This document shows positions 1 through 10,717 of a stretch of DNA of 64,000 nt, one piece after another. A program made the translations under genes and the position numbers. Origin of the DNA: Leuctra nigra (lineage: Eukaryota; Arthropoda; Insecta; Plecoptera; Leuctridae); the NCBI GenBank assembly GCA_934045905.1, contig OW203763.1, positions 42,065,172 to 42,129,171 on the forward strand, in the 5' to 3' direction. Position 1 is the stretch's first letter, and every line of letters starts with the position of its first letter. The notes below the pieces were generated by a model. That model was not told where the DNA came from. It did not search any database and worked only from the letters and a program-made list of their open reading frames with translations.

Positions 1-766
1 TGGCGACGTGCCCGTTGAACGATGGTGACTATTTTTTGTGAGATTATTGTGTTATTTCAGTGTTTATTTCGTTTCTCGCCCCACATTGTTTTCATGAAAT
101 CTATACCGGGTGCTTCATTTTCATGTTGTCATAGTGTTTTGTGGATGTATAAACTCTTATGTTGTCTCTCATTAGTCCTTTAATTAATATACCGGGTGGC
201 CAAAAAAAGTCCAACGGGCGAGACATCACTGTGGACGAAAATCCTCTTACATAATGTGCACTTTTCACGCATGCGCATATCGCGTATGTCCATATGTCCG
301 GGTGTCCTGTATGTCCGACAATGGAAATGAATCGAACTGTCATTTCAAAACGTCAAATGTCAGCACGAATCTTTATATCCACTTTCAAGTATGTTATAAC
401 AATAATTCGTTCAAATAATATACGAAATCACATTCTACATACCTGATCGATGAATAACTCCGTTTCACTAACGTTTGACAGTATTTTGATAGAAATTACA
501 TGAGAAGCAAGAGTGTAGCCAACTTGCCAAGACGTGTAGCCCATGGAAGAACATACAAGTTTCGAAACTTTCAAATTTGCGCATGTATATAGGCCGTGAT
601 TTTTTTCTTTTACATTGAACGAAAATTGGAATACACTCTTGGGACCTTGACTTAGTAGAACCACGGGTAAAGCAATATAATGTAAATAGATGATATTTTT
701 GGGGTTGCAAAGGGTGAGGGGTTAGGGGGGGGGGGGGGCGTAAGTGAACTTTTAAGCCCGAGTATA
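1..766. other. Gene-less left flank
   Basis: I see no convincing coding frame, RNA gene or bounded repeat. Short frames on the minus strand lack recognisable motifs. A run of 14 G lies at 725-738, just outside the Tigger element. Confidence 0.5.
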
Positions 767-3614
767 GGGGAGGGGGGGTCTAGTTGTCTCAAGTACTAGT
801 TGTCTCAGTGTTCAAATCTCGCCTCTGATACCCCGCGCAAACCAATGACTGATATGTGCTGCTGTAGTATGTATTTCTAGAACTAATGTGAAAGTTTCAT
901 AGTGATCGATGCATAATTCACTCTTCTAGAGGATGTTTTTTGTTATCATGCCTGGTGAGTAAATTTTTACATCCACACTAATGTTCTTACGTAAATTACA
1001 TCAAACTAGATTGTGATAAATGTATATTTTATTATTGAAGATTAGTACTTGGACTAATTATTGATGCATTTGCATCGACTTTTAAGACATTGGAAATATT
1101 AATTTTATATAAAAACTTGATGCTAGTCAGGAAGGGTTTAGTTGTCACACATGTTCCTTAACCCTACTTTTGAGTTAAAATACACATAGATGATGGACAC
1201 ATGATAATTTTGATTCTATATTTTATAGGAATCCTATAAATATGCCGCGAACATACAAAAGGATCACGGATCGTGGCCAAGTGCCAGCAAATGTAATGCT
1301 GCAAGCTGCAAGACTCGTTATAAATGGAAATATGTCGAGACGTCGCGTCGCAGCGGATTTCAATATAAATTATCGGACATTAACCAGATACTGTGCCAAA
1401 GCTACTCCAAATGATTTGCAGGATACTCAACAATCACCATCATTCGAAGTTGGATATAAAAAGCCACGACAGGTAAGAAATTTACTTCAATTACGGCAAG
1501 AAACAGATTTTCTTCGAGTTACGTGACCAACCATAATAGACATTTAAAAAGATAATAATGTATAAAATTGTACTCTAGGTCTTCACTGAGGAGCACGAGC
1601 TGCTTTTGGAAAGGTACCTGAAAGATGCAGCCGATATATACTTCGGGCTTACGCCAAGAGAAACGAGGAAATTCGCATATCAGTACGCCGCTGCACTGTC
1701 ACTCGAAACAATGCCTTCAAAATGGACCGACAATGAAATGGCAGGTGTTGACTGGCTGAAAAAGTTTTTAGTCAGACATCCAACTTTGTCTATTAGATCG
1801 CCCGAAGCTACGAGTCTTGCACGAACCAGTAGCTTTAATAAAACAAATGTCGAGTCGTTCTTTAAGAACCTATGTGATGTCATGGACAGATATGGATTTC
1901 AGGCTGGAGACATTTGGAATGTGGACGAAACGGGCATCACCACAGTGCAAAAGCCTAACCGTGTGATTGCCAGAAGAGGGGTTAAGCAAGTAGGAGCGAT
2001 AACATCTGCCGAACGTGGTACGTTAGTGACGATGGCGCTGGCCGTATCTGCAACATGGAACCAAATCCCTCCCTTTTTTGTTTTCCCTAGAGTTAACTTT
2101 TATGATCATCTTGTAGCAAATGGCCCCGTTGGCAGTGCTGGGTCGGCAAACCCAAGCGGGTGGATGAAAGAAGATAATTTCTTCCAGTATATCCAATTTT
2201 TCGTACATTCGACTCGATGCACGAAAGAACGACCGCTGCTATTATTGCTCGATAATCACGATTCTCATTTGTCTATTAAGACATTGGATTTTTGCAAACA
2301 AAATGGTGTGGTTGTTCTTTCATTTCCGCCTCATTGTTCCCATAAACTCCAACCCCTTGACCGGACTGTTTATGGTCCCTTTAAACATCATGCAAATGTA
2401 GCATGCGATGAGTGGATGCGCTCGAATCCAGGCAAGACTATGACAATACATAACATCCCAGGTATTGTAAAACGAGCATTACCTTCAGCCGCAACACCCA
2501 AAAATATAATGGCAGGTTTTGCATGCTCTGGAATATATCCACTAAATTCTGATATTTTTAATGATTTGGATTATGCTCCTGGCTACGTAACAGATAGGCC
2601 ATATCCATGTCAAGCTGAAAACAATGATGATATGGATGTTGCTCTTGATCCAAATGTTGTTGTCCGCACGGAACCAATGAGCGACACAGAAAACGATACA
2701 GCAGAGATTGTCACACCCACCAGCTTACGGCCGTTACCAAAAGCAGGTGAACGGAAAGTGTCCAGAAATAACTCCCGCAAGCGCTTCACAGCGATATTGA
2801 CAGATACACCTGTGAAAGAAGCATTGGCAGCTAAGAAGAATATTGCTGCTGCTAGAAAGAAAGAAGCTGATGCTAAAAAGAAATTGGCGTTCAGCAAAAG
2901 GAAGCAATTGTCTCCGCAAGCATCAACGAGTGCTGCTACGAGTGCCCCGGACAATATTGCTGCTGCTAAGAAGAAAGCATTGGCGTTCAGCAAAAGGAAG
3001 CAAACGTCTCCGCAAGCATCAACGAGTGCTGCTACGAGTGTCCCGGACAAGCTCGATGAAGACGAAGACTGCGAATGCGGCGTTTGTGGAGATCCGTGGC
3101 TCGGCAGCAGAGCAAAAGAGATTTGGGTGCGCTGCAGAATGTGTAGCCAGTGGTCACACAAAAGTTGCCTCAAAAGATCTGATGGCCAATTCATTTGCCT
3201 TGAATGTGTTCAAGTATAAATTACTTTTACCTAGTTTACATTTTGCTTTAATATATATATCAATCATGTATATTGTATTTCTTAACATTGCGCATCTATT
3301 TAAAATGTTTTTCATTTATTTTACGACGTTTACTTGATTCAAATACCTAGTAGAGTCACAATTTATTTGTGAGACAACATACCCCTTATAGTGAGACAAC
3401 TAAACCCGGTAAGGGGGTATGTTGTCTCACAAATCTGTCTTCATGTTTTAATTAAAATGAGGGTAAAATAATTATAAACAATTAACGAAATAATTCATGG
3501 ATGTAGCTCAATAACCAATGATCAATAAAAAAAATTGTTTGGTACTAGATCCAATCACTCTAATTAGATATATCCTATAATTCCAATTTTGAGACAACTA
3601 GACCCCCTCTCCCC
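767..3614 (+). mobile_element. Complete Tigger/pogo-type DNA transposon, TA target duplication
   Basis: The ends are near-perfect inverted repeats of about 25 bp. The left end reads GGGGAGGGGGGGTCTAG then TTGTCTCA from 767, and the right end reads TGAGACAACTAGACC up to the C-run ending at 3614. TA lies on both sides (765-766 and 3615-3616), as expected for the IS630-Tc1-mariner group. The 11-mer TAGTTGTCTCA or its complement recurs inside both ends, near 781, 797, 1138, 3370, 3391, 3419 and 3590. These are plausible transposase-binding sites. The element holds one two-exon gene with a PHD finger and is about 2.85 kb long, normal for autonomous Tigger elements. Intact ends, TSD and gene suggest a fairly recent insertion. 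Confidence 0.9.
1242..3219 (+). CDS. Tigger/pogo-like DDE transposase with C-terminal PHD finger (2 exons)
   Basis: Exon 1 is 1242-1472 and exon 2 is 1579-3219. A 106-bp phase-0 intron (CAG|GTAAGA ... CTCTAG|GTC) joins them into about 623 aa. Residues 1-60 form a Psq-type helix-turn-helix (MSRRRVAADF ... YRTLTRYC). Residues 78-170 match a CENP-B-type DNA-binding HTH (TDNEMAGVDWLKKFLVRHP). The DDE_1 catalytic core follows, with Asp193 in VDETG, Asp302 in LDNHDSH and Asp338 in LQPLDRTVYGPF, a D-x(35)-D spacing of the pogo group. The lysine/alanine-rich linker (about 480-570) contains two near-identical ~30-residue copies (AFSKRKQ ... QASTSAATS). Residues about 573-621 are a PHD zinc finger (CECGVCGDPW ... 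CRMCSQWSHKSC ... FICLEC). It cuts and pastes the surrounding element. The frame is intact with all three Asp present, so it is possibly active. The ATG sits at the start of exon 1 and the stop lies 395 bp before the right end. Confidence 0.9.
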
Positions 3615-3616
3615 TA

Positions 3617-4204
3617 CATACCTAACGTCGCAACTTCTCATTAGTATATTGACAGTTACGTTTTGGGAATCAAAATTGTACTAAAGCGATCGATCGTTGA
3701 TGTTTCAATTTCAATTATCTTTATTTGCATCTTTAAGTACAAAAAGGCGACAGACATTCAGCAATGTGGGAATCGACTGAGAAGCTCAGCGGCTCCCTGC
3801 TGATCTGCCATGTAACCTGATGTGAATTCCTGATGTTGATGTGAATTGAGCAGAGATGCAGACTTTTATTTCATCAGGAGGCAAGTAAGATCACGTGACA
3901 GATTTCAGTCAATGAGAGAGCTGCTCTGGTTTTATCTAAATTTGATAGAGTATTCCATGTTTTCTTAGAAACTTTTTTAAAATCTTTTTATTCAATTTTT
4001 TCATTTTTCATTTCTTATGTATACTCATTGGGCCGTTATTTTTTTAAGTTGCGTATTTGTTTCTGTATAATTCACTCATTTATGATTTCAGATTTGTAAC
4101 TTGGATTCGTTTAGAAATTTTAATCTGTAGTAGATTTGTAATTTCCATGTAGGTACCTATTTGTTTTAGTAGTGTATAACGTCGCACTGTTCTGCAGCTA
4201 ACAT
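3617..4204. other. AT-rich spacer, nothing recognised
   Basis: No coding frame, inverted repeat or RNA gene is apparent between the Tigger element and the next repeat block. Confidence 0.5.
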
Positions 4205-4905
4205 ATTATGATGATGGGAGATGATGGTGAATAGGAGGTAAAGATGGAAGGTGGGAAGGAGGCGGTCGTGGCCTATTAGTTGGGTATACCTTCCCAGCAT
4301 TTGCCTGTCGACTGAGGTAATACCACGAACAAAACCGTCAGGAAGTACGCTTTTTAACATTTCCCAAACTTTGGTACGTAGTTGGTGATAAATTAATCAT
4401 AAATTCGAATCACACAACTTAGATGATGGTGAATAATAGGTATAGATGGAAGCAGGGAAGGAGGCGGTCGTGGCCTATTAGTTGGGTATTCGAGAAAATA
4501 AGGAACACAACTGACCTCTGGTGGATTTTGTGGTACTAGGTAAATGGCGGCTATCAAGGGCGCATTTGCATAAATATAAATACAAATAGTTGATATAGTT
4601 GTTTGTTATGGCCAAGAAAGTAAATTTATAGCTAAATATCAATTTCATTTGTTTTTAGTTTTTTCACTGCTTTATGGAAACACGAAATGAAAAAACAAAC
4701 AAATTAATATGTGTACCTGATAGTAGCCATCTTGCCAATAGTGGCTCCATCGAGTATCACTTATTTGTGGGAATACCTTCCAGCATTTGCCTGTTCACTG
4801 AGGTAATACCACGAACAAAACCGTCAGGAAGGACGCTTTTTAACAATTCCCAAACTTTGGTAGTTGGTGATAAATTAATCATAAATGCGAATCACACAAC
4901 TTACC
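4205..4905. repeat. Interleaved direct repeats, two unit types
   Basis: Unit A (4219-4287 and 4424-4488) carries GGAAGGAGGCGGTCGTGGCC and ends in TTGGGTAT. Unit B (about 4286-4422 and 4769-4903) begins with ATACCTTCC and runs through AATACCACGAACAAAACCGT. The order is A-B-A-spacer-B, so unit B is flanked by unit A at its first location. Distant relatives of A (GGGAAGGAGGCGGCAGTG and the inverse) occur near 62718 and 62965. I see no coding content. Confidence 0.6.
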
Positions 4906-5039
4906 ATTTGTAAGCGGGTCCCTCTAGTACTGCACATATAGGGCTGATAATTACATCTATTATACAACACATACTAAGGTCTAATATGTAAAAGTTTTAA
5001 CATCATAACTATTATAGGAAAAAAGTTACAGCTGCTCGA

Positions 5040-5565
5040 ATTTCGTTGTCGAAAAATCGATTATACGGAGCTCAAAAATCTTGTGTCCAGAAAATGTCCG
5101 ATGCCCGGAACGCTGTTTACTCAATACTGCTTAGTAATTGCAACCAACATTGTCTCAAATCTTACTACGCCTCAACCAAATCCTCCAATTGGTTAAAATT
5201 TAAATAAAGTTTTCGATTGGTCGGAAATAAAAATGCTCCAATTGAGCTAAAATTTGGCATGTTGATCAAGACCAACATTATCTCATATTTTATAAGTTTT
5301 CAGCACAATGGGTCAAGTATGTATTGTAATTTTATGAGTTTAGTATGGGTTGTCAAAAGAGATTTCTGTAAAAAGTTCGTATCATAGGTCAAGTCACGAC
5401 ACAATGGATCTGTATTCAGTTCATCCAGAACAGCTTGCTTGGAGATTGGGACGTTGCAAAGGAAATCATATCGTGCCGTATCGTGTATCGTGTTTGGCTG
5501 GGGAAGTTACGCGTATCTGTGCTTGCTCATCAACGCGCTACACTGAGCGTTTTCCTAGTTTGATT
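5040..5565 (+). repeat. Decayed copy of the long foldback family seen at 43.3-45.3 kb
   Basis: The text contains GCAACCAACATTGT, CAAATCCTCCAATTGGTT and, at the right end, GCTCATCAACGCG ... GAGCGTTTTCCTAG. These match the internal and terminal sequence of the foldback locus. It is too diverged for clean borders. Confidence 0.55.
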
Positions 5566-5716
5566 GATTGACATTATTTGTTGATAAAAGAAATTCAGTT
5601 TACAATTGGGTAAAATTCACTTCTTAAACTTTTATTAGTCAGCAATATTAATCAATATAATTAATATATTAATCAAAAATAATTTTAAAAAATAATCTGC
5701 GTTTGTGTGAGGTGAC

Positions 5717-6580
5717 ATGCATCGGTCGCTGGCAAGAGAGGGTCCTGAGGGTCTTAAGGACAAAGAGCGTTCTGGAGCCCCTAAGAAAACGACTGAGGAG
5801 GAGGACTTGATGATCATAGCATCGGCCATTGCCGGACCAATTATGTCATCGACCTCTCATCGGGCGAACTTGGGGATCGACATTTCTGCCAATGTCTACA
5901 GACAACGATTCCATGATGCCTGAATTCACCACCAAACTCCGGCATGTGCATTAAACTTAACTCAACGGCACAAAGATGACCGCCTCCTCTTCGCCCGGCA
6001 ATACATCGGCAAACAGACAGAATTCTGGAACAGAGTTATATGCACGGACGAGAAGACGTTTTCTTCCGACCACGATGGGCCGCGCCAGCTCTGGCGGCCT
6101 GACAATTCGAGGTACGATGAGGAGCACCTCGCCCACAGGGACCGCAGTGGACGCATCAGTGTGGGGTTCTGGGGGTGGATGTGTGCCGCGGGTCCCGGAG
6201 AACTCTGTCGGGTGAGTCCTCACATTGACGCCCAGGAGTATTGTCAGATCCTGGAGGAGGCGATGATCATAACAGTGCGCGTGATGTATCCAGACCCATT
6301 CCGCCCCCCCGCCCCGGCCCCTCACGCAAGCGTACGCATACCCTTCGTCCAGGACAATAGCGGGGTCCACACAGCGCGTGTGACACGTGACTGGTTCGCC
6401 AATCATCCTGAATTTGAGCTTATCCGTTTACCACCTAAGTCACCAGATCTGAACCCTATTGAAAACTTATGGGCACAGATGGTAGCGGACTGGGTTTCTC
6501 CACAAAGAAGAGCAGTGGATGCGCTTACTCGCCATGTGGCGAGTATGGACAAGCATACAGAGGAGGCCTGCTCCATGTGA
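5717..6580 (+). pseudogene. Broken Tc1-like (DD34E-type) transposase
   Basis: The coding signal moves between frames. An N-terminal HTH-like part (ARE ... KDKERSGAPKKT) ends at a stop near 5923. The core then shows VICTDEKTFSSD around 6030 (first Asp) in another frame, then VGFWGWM near 6160. A third frame from 6161 to 6580 carries FVQDNSGVH (second Asp) and SPDLNPIENLW (the Glu of DD34E). The order and motifs are those of Tc1-family transposases. Several frameshifts and stops make it non-functional. No inverted terminal repeats could be paired around it. Confidence 0.8.
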
Positions 6581-6599
6581 ACATCTGGTCGCGAGCATG

Positions 6600-7260
6600 A
6601 GTAACAGACTCCAAGAAGTAATAGCTCGTAATATTGCCTGGACCGGCTATTACCTATATTAACTCATTTTGGCACTACAGATTCTTATCACTTATATACA
6701 GATCACTTATAGGTTCCCCTGTGGTGTATCGTTAGGAATGCTGTTATTTCAAAATTTGCTAATTTAAGGTTAACTATGCCATGTATGTAATTAAAAGTTG
6801 TGCGTTGTGTTGAAGACAACAATGGAAAATGATGAAATTTCCCTTGCCATAACATCCGTACTGTCAATAACAATGCCGTTGATCTGCAGCGACTGCTTCT
6901 CATGCTTCTCATGCTTTCTCACTGCTGTCAACAGAACTATTCAGGCAACATGGCCGCCTAAGATGGCCGCCTCGGAAATACTCGGAACAATCGTGAGTCC
7001 GCCCCCTAACCCGAAGATACGTCTCTCTGAACGTAAATCTCTATGTTCTGTCTATATACTACATACTGAGCAAGTTTTAGTACCACATGACACTCCTTGA
7101 TGGCGGAGCGGGGGTTTATATGAGAACATTCACTGCTGCTTGTATGTGAAGTGTATGCTTGGTAGGAGGATCGAGCATTCAAGGTCAGTTATTAAGCTGT
7201 AGATGCGACAGGCTCAAATGTTCACAAGAATGAGGAAAATTTAAGTGATAGTGATTTGGA
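6600..7260. other. Spacer, nothing recognised
   Basis: No supported gene. Two ATGGCCGCC motifs lie at about 6951-6971, a minor echo of the ATGGCGGCC motifs seen near 60 kb. Confidence 0.4.
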
Positions 7261-7261
7261 A

Positions 7262-7350
7262 TTTAGAAAATTATTCTAAGACGGAGGAGAAGAAGAAGAA
7301 TAAGAAGAAGGAGAAGAAGAACAAGAAGAAAAAAGGAAGGAGGGGAGGAG
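7262..7350. repeat. Purine-only (GAA/GGA)n low-complexity tract
   Basis: A run of GAAGAAG/GGAGGAG units is almost free of pyrimidines on the plus strand. No convincing gene extends around it. Confidence 0.8.
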
Positions 7351-7671
7351 GATGAGAAGGAAGACAAATGTGACAGGCCTGGCTAGCCGGCATTACTAAA
7401 TGTATTTAGCCTATAAGAAATTTTTACTCTACCTAGTGTGGAATTAAGTGTTTATAAATGTAAATAAATATGTGATAATAAAAAAAAAAATTGAATGTGA
7501 ATAAAAAATAAATGTATAAAGTACTTCTGCCATATTAAAATGTTGTAAAAGAAATTTTATGCAAAAAGGGCAACTAACACGAATCGAACAATAATTTATT
7601 TAATAGACAATAGCTTAACAAATTGCTCTAAAATTATGTGGGAGTCTATATATTGAGTGTATATACACATA

Positions 7672-7710
7672 GTATAGTATAGTATAGTATAGTATAGTAT
7701 AGTATAGTAT
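7672..7710. repeat. Pentanucleotide microsatellite (AGTAT)n
   Basis: At least seven perfect tandem AGTAT units abut a small inverted-repeat element. Confidence 0.9.
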
Positions 7711-7711
7711 A

Positions 7712-7833
7712 CATATATAGTGGCGGCAAAATGATCCTTGCATTCTGCCTCTCTCTGACCCATTTCATAAACATGTTTTGATATGGAGCAGAGAGAGATA
7801 GAGTACAAACAACTTTGTGCCGCCAGTGTACTT
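7712..7833. mobile_element. Short MITE-like inverted-repeat element
   Basis: The left end (AGTGGCGGCAAAATGATC) and the complement of the right end (CACTGGCGGCACAAAG) pair imperfectly. Subterminal CTCTCTCTG/CAGAGAGAG also pair. The whole is about 120 bp with no coding capacity. The end sequence vaguely resembles hAT-type MITEs, but no target duplication is clear. Confidence 0.5.
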
Positions 7834-8320
7834 TATAAAAAAAAAATTGGAAATGTGCTGACAGCAAGTCATAATTGCCATTCATTTCAAATTTCAGACT
7901 TGATTTACTCAAAACTACAGTATTGAAGAGTTGCCCTTCTTGCACCCAACGCCTCAATTGTTATATCAAGATTTCAAATATAACAGAGTATTATCTTGTT
8001 TTTTTATGGTGGATATACAATTACATTTATTCGGTGTATTTTATAATGAAACTTCCTGTAAACCCATGTAAAAATATTTATTTACTATACCCTTTGGCCA
8101 GGACCTAACTATCTTTAAGGGTTTACATATTGTTTTGTGTTAAATGTTAAAGTTGTGTTAATGTCGTTTCACATCAATGATTCCAATGCTAGGTTTGAAT
8201 CGTTAGTTGGAATCGACTATAATATATCTTAGAACTCATTTTAGCTACAGAATCTGATACCAATACTTGCCAATTAGTCGAGCATTAGAGGTCAAACACA
8301 CCCGATAACGAACCCGTACA
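7834..8320. other. Spacer, nothing recognised
   Basis: AT-rich, with short frames lacking motifs. Confidence 0.4.
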
Positions 8321-8321
8321 T

Positions 8322-8726
8322 GTGGATTACAGCATTCTTACAAATAAATCTTGTCTTGACAAAACTTACCAACTTACACCTAGAATTAAACGGAAATTTT
8401 TAAATGAAATTTGTGAGCAAATCCCTATCAAGACATTTGGTAAGAATCCTGGTAGGGCAACATGGAGTTCGGTTGCAAAAGAAGTTCTAGAGAAATTTCC
8501 CAATTCATTTCAAGAATGTGGATCTCGATGGAAACGAATCGGAAGTGGCTATGACTCCCTGATGACTGTACTAGAAATAAATGTGAAAACAAGAGGAGGG
8601 ATCACAAGCGACCGCGTCAATCTGATGAAAACCCCGAGGAACCAACAGCTGAGAAGAGGTCCAAGAGCGAGAGCTACGGTTGCGTGGAATCAACCCGACA
8701 ACTCGACTTCGGAAAGTCTTGCTTAA
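8322..8726 (+). pseudogene. 5' part of a gene of unknown function, split by a transposon
   Basis: The frame from 8322 reads LTPRIKRKFLNEICEQI ... WSSVAKEVLEKFP ... RWKRIGSGYDSL. This resembles the domain seen in uncharacterised animal proteins often annotated as SAM-domain-3-like. Near 8585, at an A-run, coding sense shifts by one base. The next frame reads KRPRQSDENPEEPTAEKRS and then YGCV, a motif typical of that family. This second frame runs into the TTAA at 8723-8726, where a 5.1-kb transposon is inserted. It continues past the right TTAA (13801) with LSARRIKAIVHSRARF. There is no good ATG at the start, so 8322 may lie inside an exon. Family assignment is tentative and from memory of similar proteins. 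The function is unknown. Confidence 0.55.
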
Positions 8727-10186
8727 GGGGGCGCGATCACTCGAGGCATAGTCTCAGATCATCATAAATTTTTGTGTACTTATTGATATTCATGACATAC
8801 ATAATCCCTAAAAAAATTAAACACTTCTCGTGTCTAGTTTCTGAGATAATTTGAGTTTTCTCCCCCATGTTATCTTATGGCAGCCAAGTAAAATCGTGTC
8901 ATTTTTAAGCTAAAATGAAGTTCTAATTATTTTGTACCGTCAGATTTTAACAAAAAAACTTTTTTTCTGGTAGACATACGGACTTACCATGAGGAAAAAA
9001 ATTGAAAACGATACCAACGTGTGCTATTTTAAAAGTTATTAACCAAATTCGAAATGATTTTCCTATACCTCCCATGTTAATGTTTTGTACATTCTCAAAA
9101 TACATAAAATTGATAACATATTATTGGGCGGGAGTTGCAAACTACAGGACAATAAATGAGTATTTTATGCTTAAATATAGTTGAACTGTTGTAAAAGGTA
9201 TTTTGAAATGGTAATTGGGTCGTTCCACGGCCCATCGACCAGTTTTGAAAAAAAGTGGCCGCGGCCTGATTTTTGATTCTTTTCAAATTTTGCACAGTTG
9301 TTACCTATCATATGCTTAGCTTAGCCACACCTCGCTTTTATTTTTGTGATGCGCCAATATCAAGTTACATGGCGCCAAAGTTTGAAAGTGGCGAAAAATC
9401 GACGAAAAGACGCTCTCATATTTATGATGTTCATTCCAACACTATGATAGATATCAACTTAAAACCAGCGGCAATCTTTTCCTTAGATATGACACTATCA
9501 TGGTATATTCACTTGTATTCATTAAATTTCCATATAAGTGGTCAAAAATTAGGTTCAAAAACCACAAAAATTTTGCATTTTGCAGTTAATTTATGACGAT
9601 ATTTTTCCATGAAGGGCTAAATTTAAAAAATCCAAAATATTTGTGAGATTACTACACATCTGTATCAACAAATTTTACTCCTTAAGTGTTTGTGTTTTTT
9701 CCCCCTTCAAACAGAAATGTTGTCTCAATACTCTTAAAATGTCAAAATTTGGTATATTTGACCCCATTTTGACAGAGAAGGGTCAACATTACAGCCGTGC
9801 AAAAAATATATTTATTTAAAGTTATCCTTTGTCTACCTCCAGTTAGTTTCATATTGTGTTTCGGGTTAGTTACGGAAATATGAAAATTTTAGTGACTAAA
9901 TATTTTCATGAACAATTGAAAAATGTCAATTAAATAATTTTGTATTTTTTTGTGTTATGGTCTATTATTGGTATAAATGTACAATCTCGACTTTTTAATA
10001 ACAACATTATTAACTCTAATTAACTGTAAACGTATTGTTAACATAAATTTATTGAATCGCATTCGAGGTCTAATCTATGGGGGTGACAGGCTCTAAGTGG
10101 TGAATTGATTACGCGGAGGATTTATGGAGTTTAGGAATCGGTCCAGAAGTTGTCGTATACAATACTTCTTAGACTAATCTTTTGAA

Positions 10187-10573
10187 TTAGATTTAGATTA
10201 GTTGGGCTTAATGGCGCGTCAACGACGAGGTTATATTGCGCACATTAATTGTTATATTTAATTTTGTTGATCATAATGAGAGGGCAAGGGGAGGGGGTCA
10301 ACCTAACGGGCCCGATCCGGGGGAGTCCAGCACTGGTGGGAAGGCCAGGCCGGAATGGGGACGGACCGGGGGGTGTGAGGATTCGGGCCGGCTGAACCCG
10401 ATTTCAGGGGGATCACCATCTCGAGGGGGGAGGCCGGCCCGAGGGGACCTCACCACTGATTTGTCCGGCATGGGTAACCCTTACACATGAGCATATGCTC
10501 GCCGGCGTAGCTGCAATGGATCATTGGCCAACACAAACCCCACCACCGCGATAAGGTGACAGCCGTCGGGGGG
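10187..10573 (-). mobile_element. SINE-R1 copy with 12-bp target duplication
   Basis: The direct repeat TAATCTTTTGAA flanks it exactly (10175-10186 and 10574-10585). The plus-strand left end is a TTAGATTTAGATTA tract that varies in length between copies. I read this as the 3' tail of an element transcribed on the minus strand. The other end carries CACCACCGCGATAAGGTG. Its GC-rich body contrasts with the AT-rich host. This copy lies inside the TTAA transposon, 145 bp before its ATG. Confidence 0.85.
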
Positions 10574-10717
10574 TAATCTTTTGAAGATAATGACTGATTT
10601 AATGCAGTGATCTGGCACAGCACGTGTTCAAAGTTAGGGGGTTGTGTTTGTTTCATGCTTTAAGAATCAGTTCAGTTCAAAGTTTTCATCCGAGTGGATC
10701 GTAAGCATTCAATAAAA

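Noticed and set aside
2610..3194. 194-aa minus-strand frame opposite the Tigger transposase
   Set aside because: It is a shadow of the Lys/Ala-rich linker and PHD finger on the plus strand.
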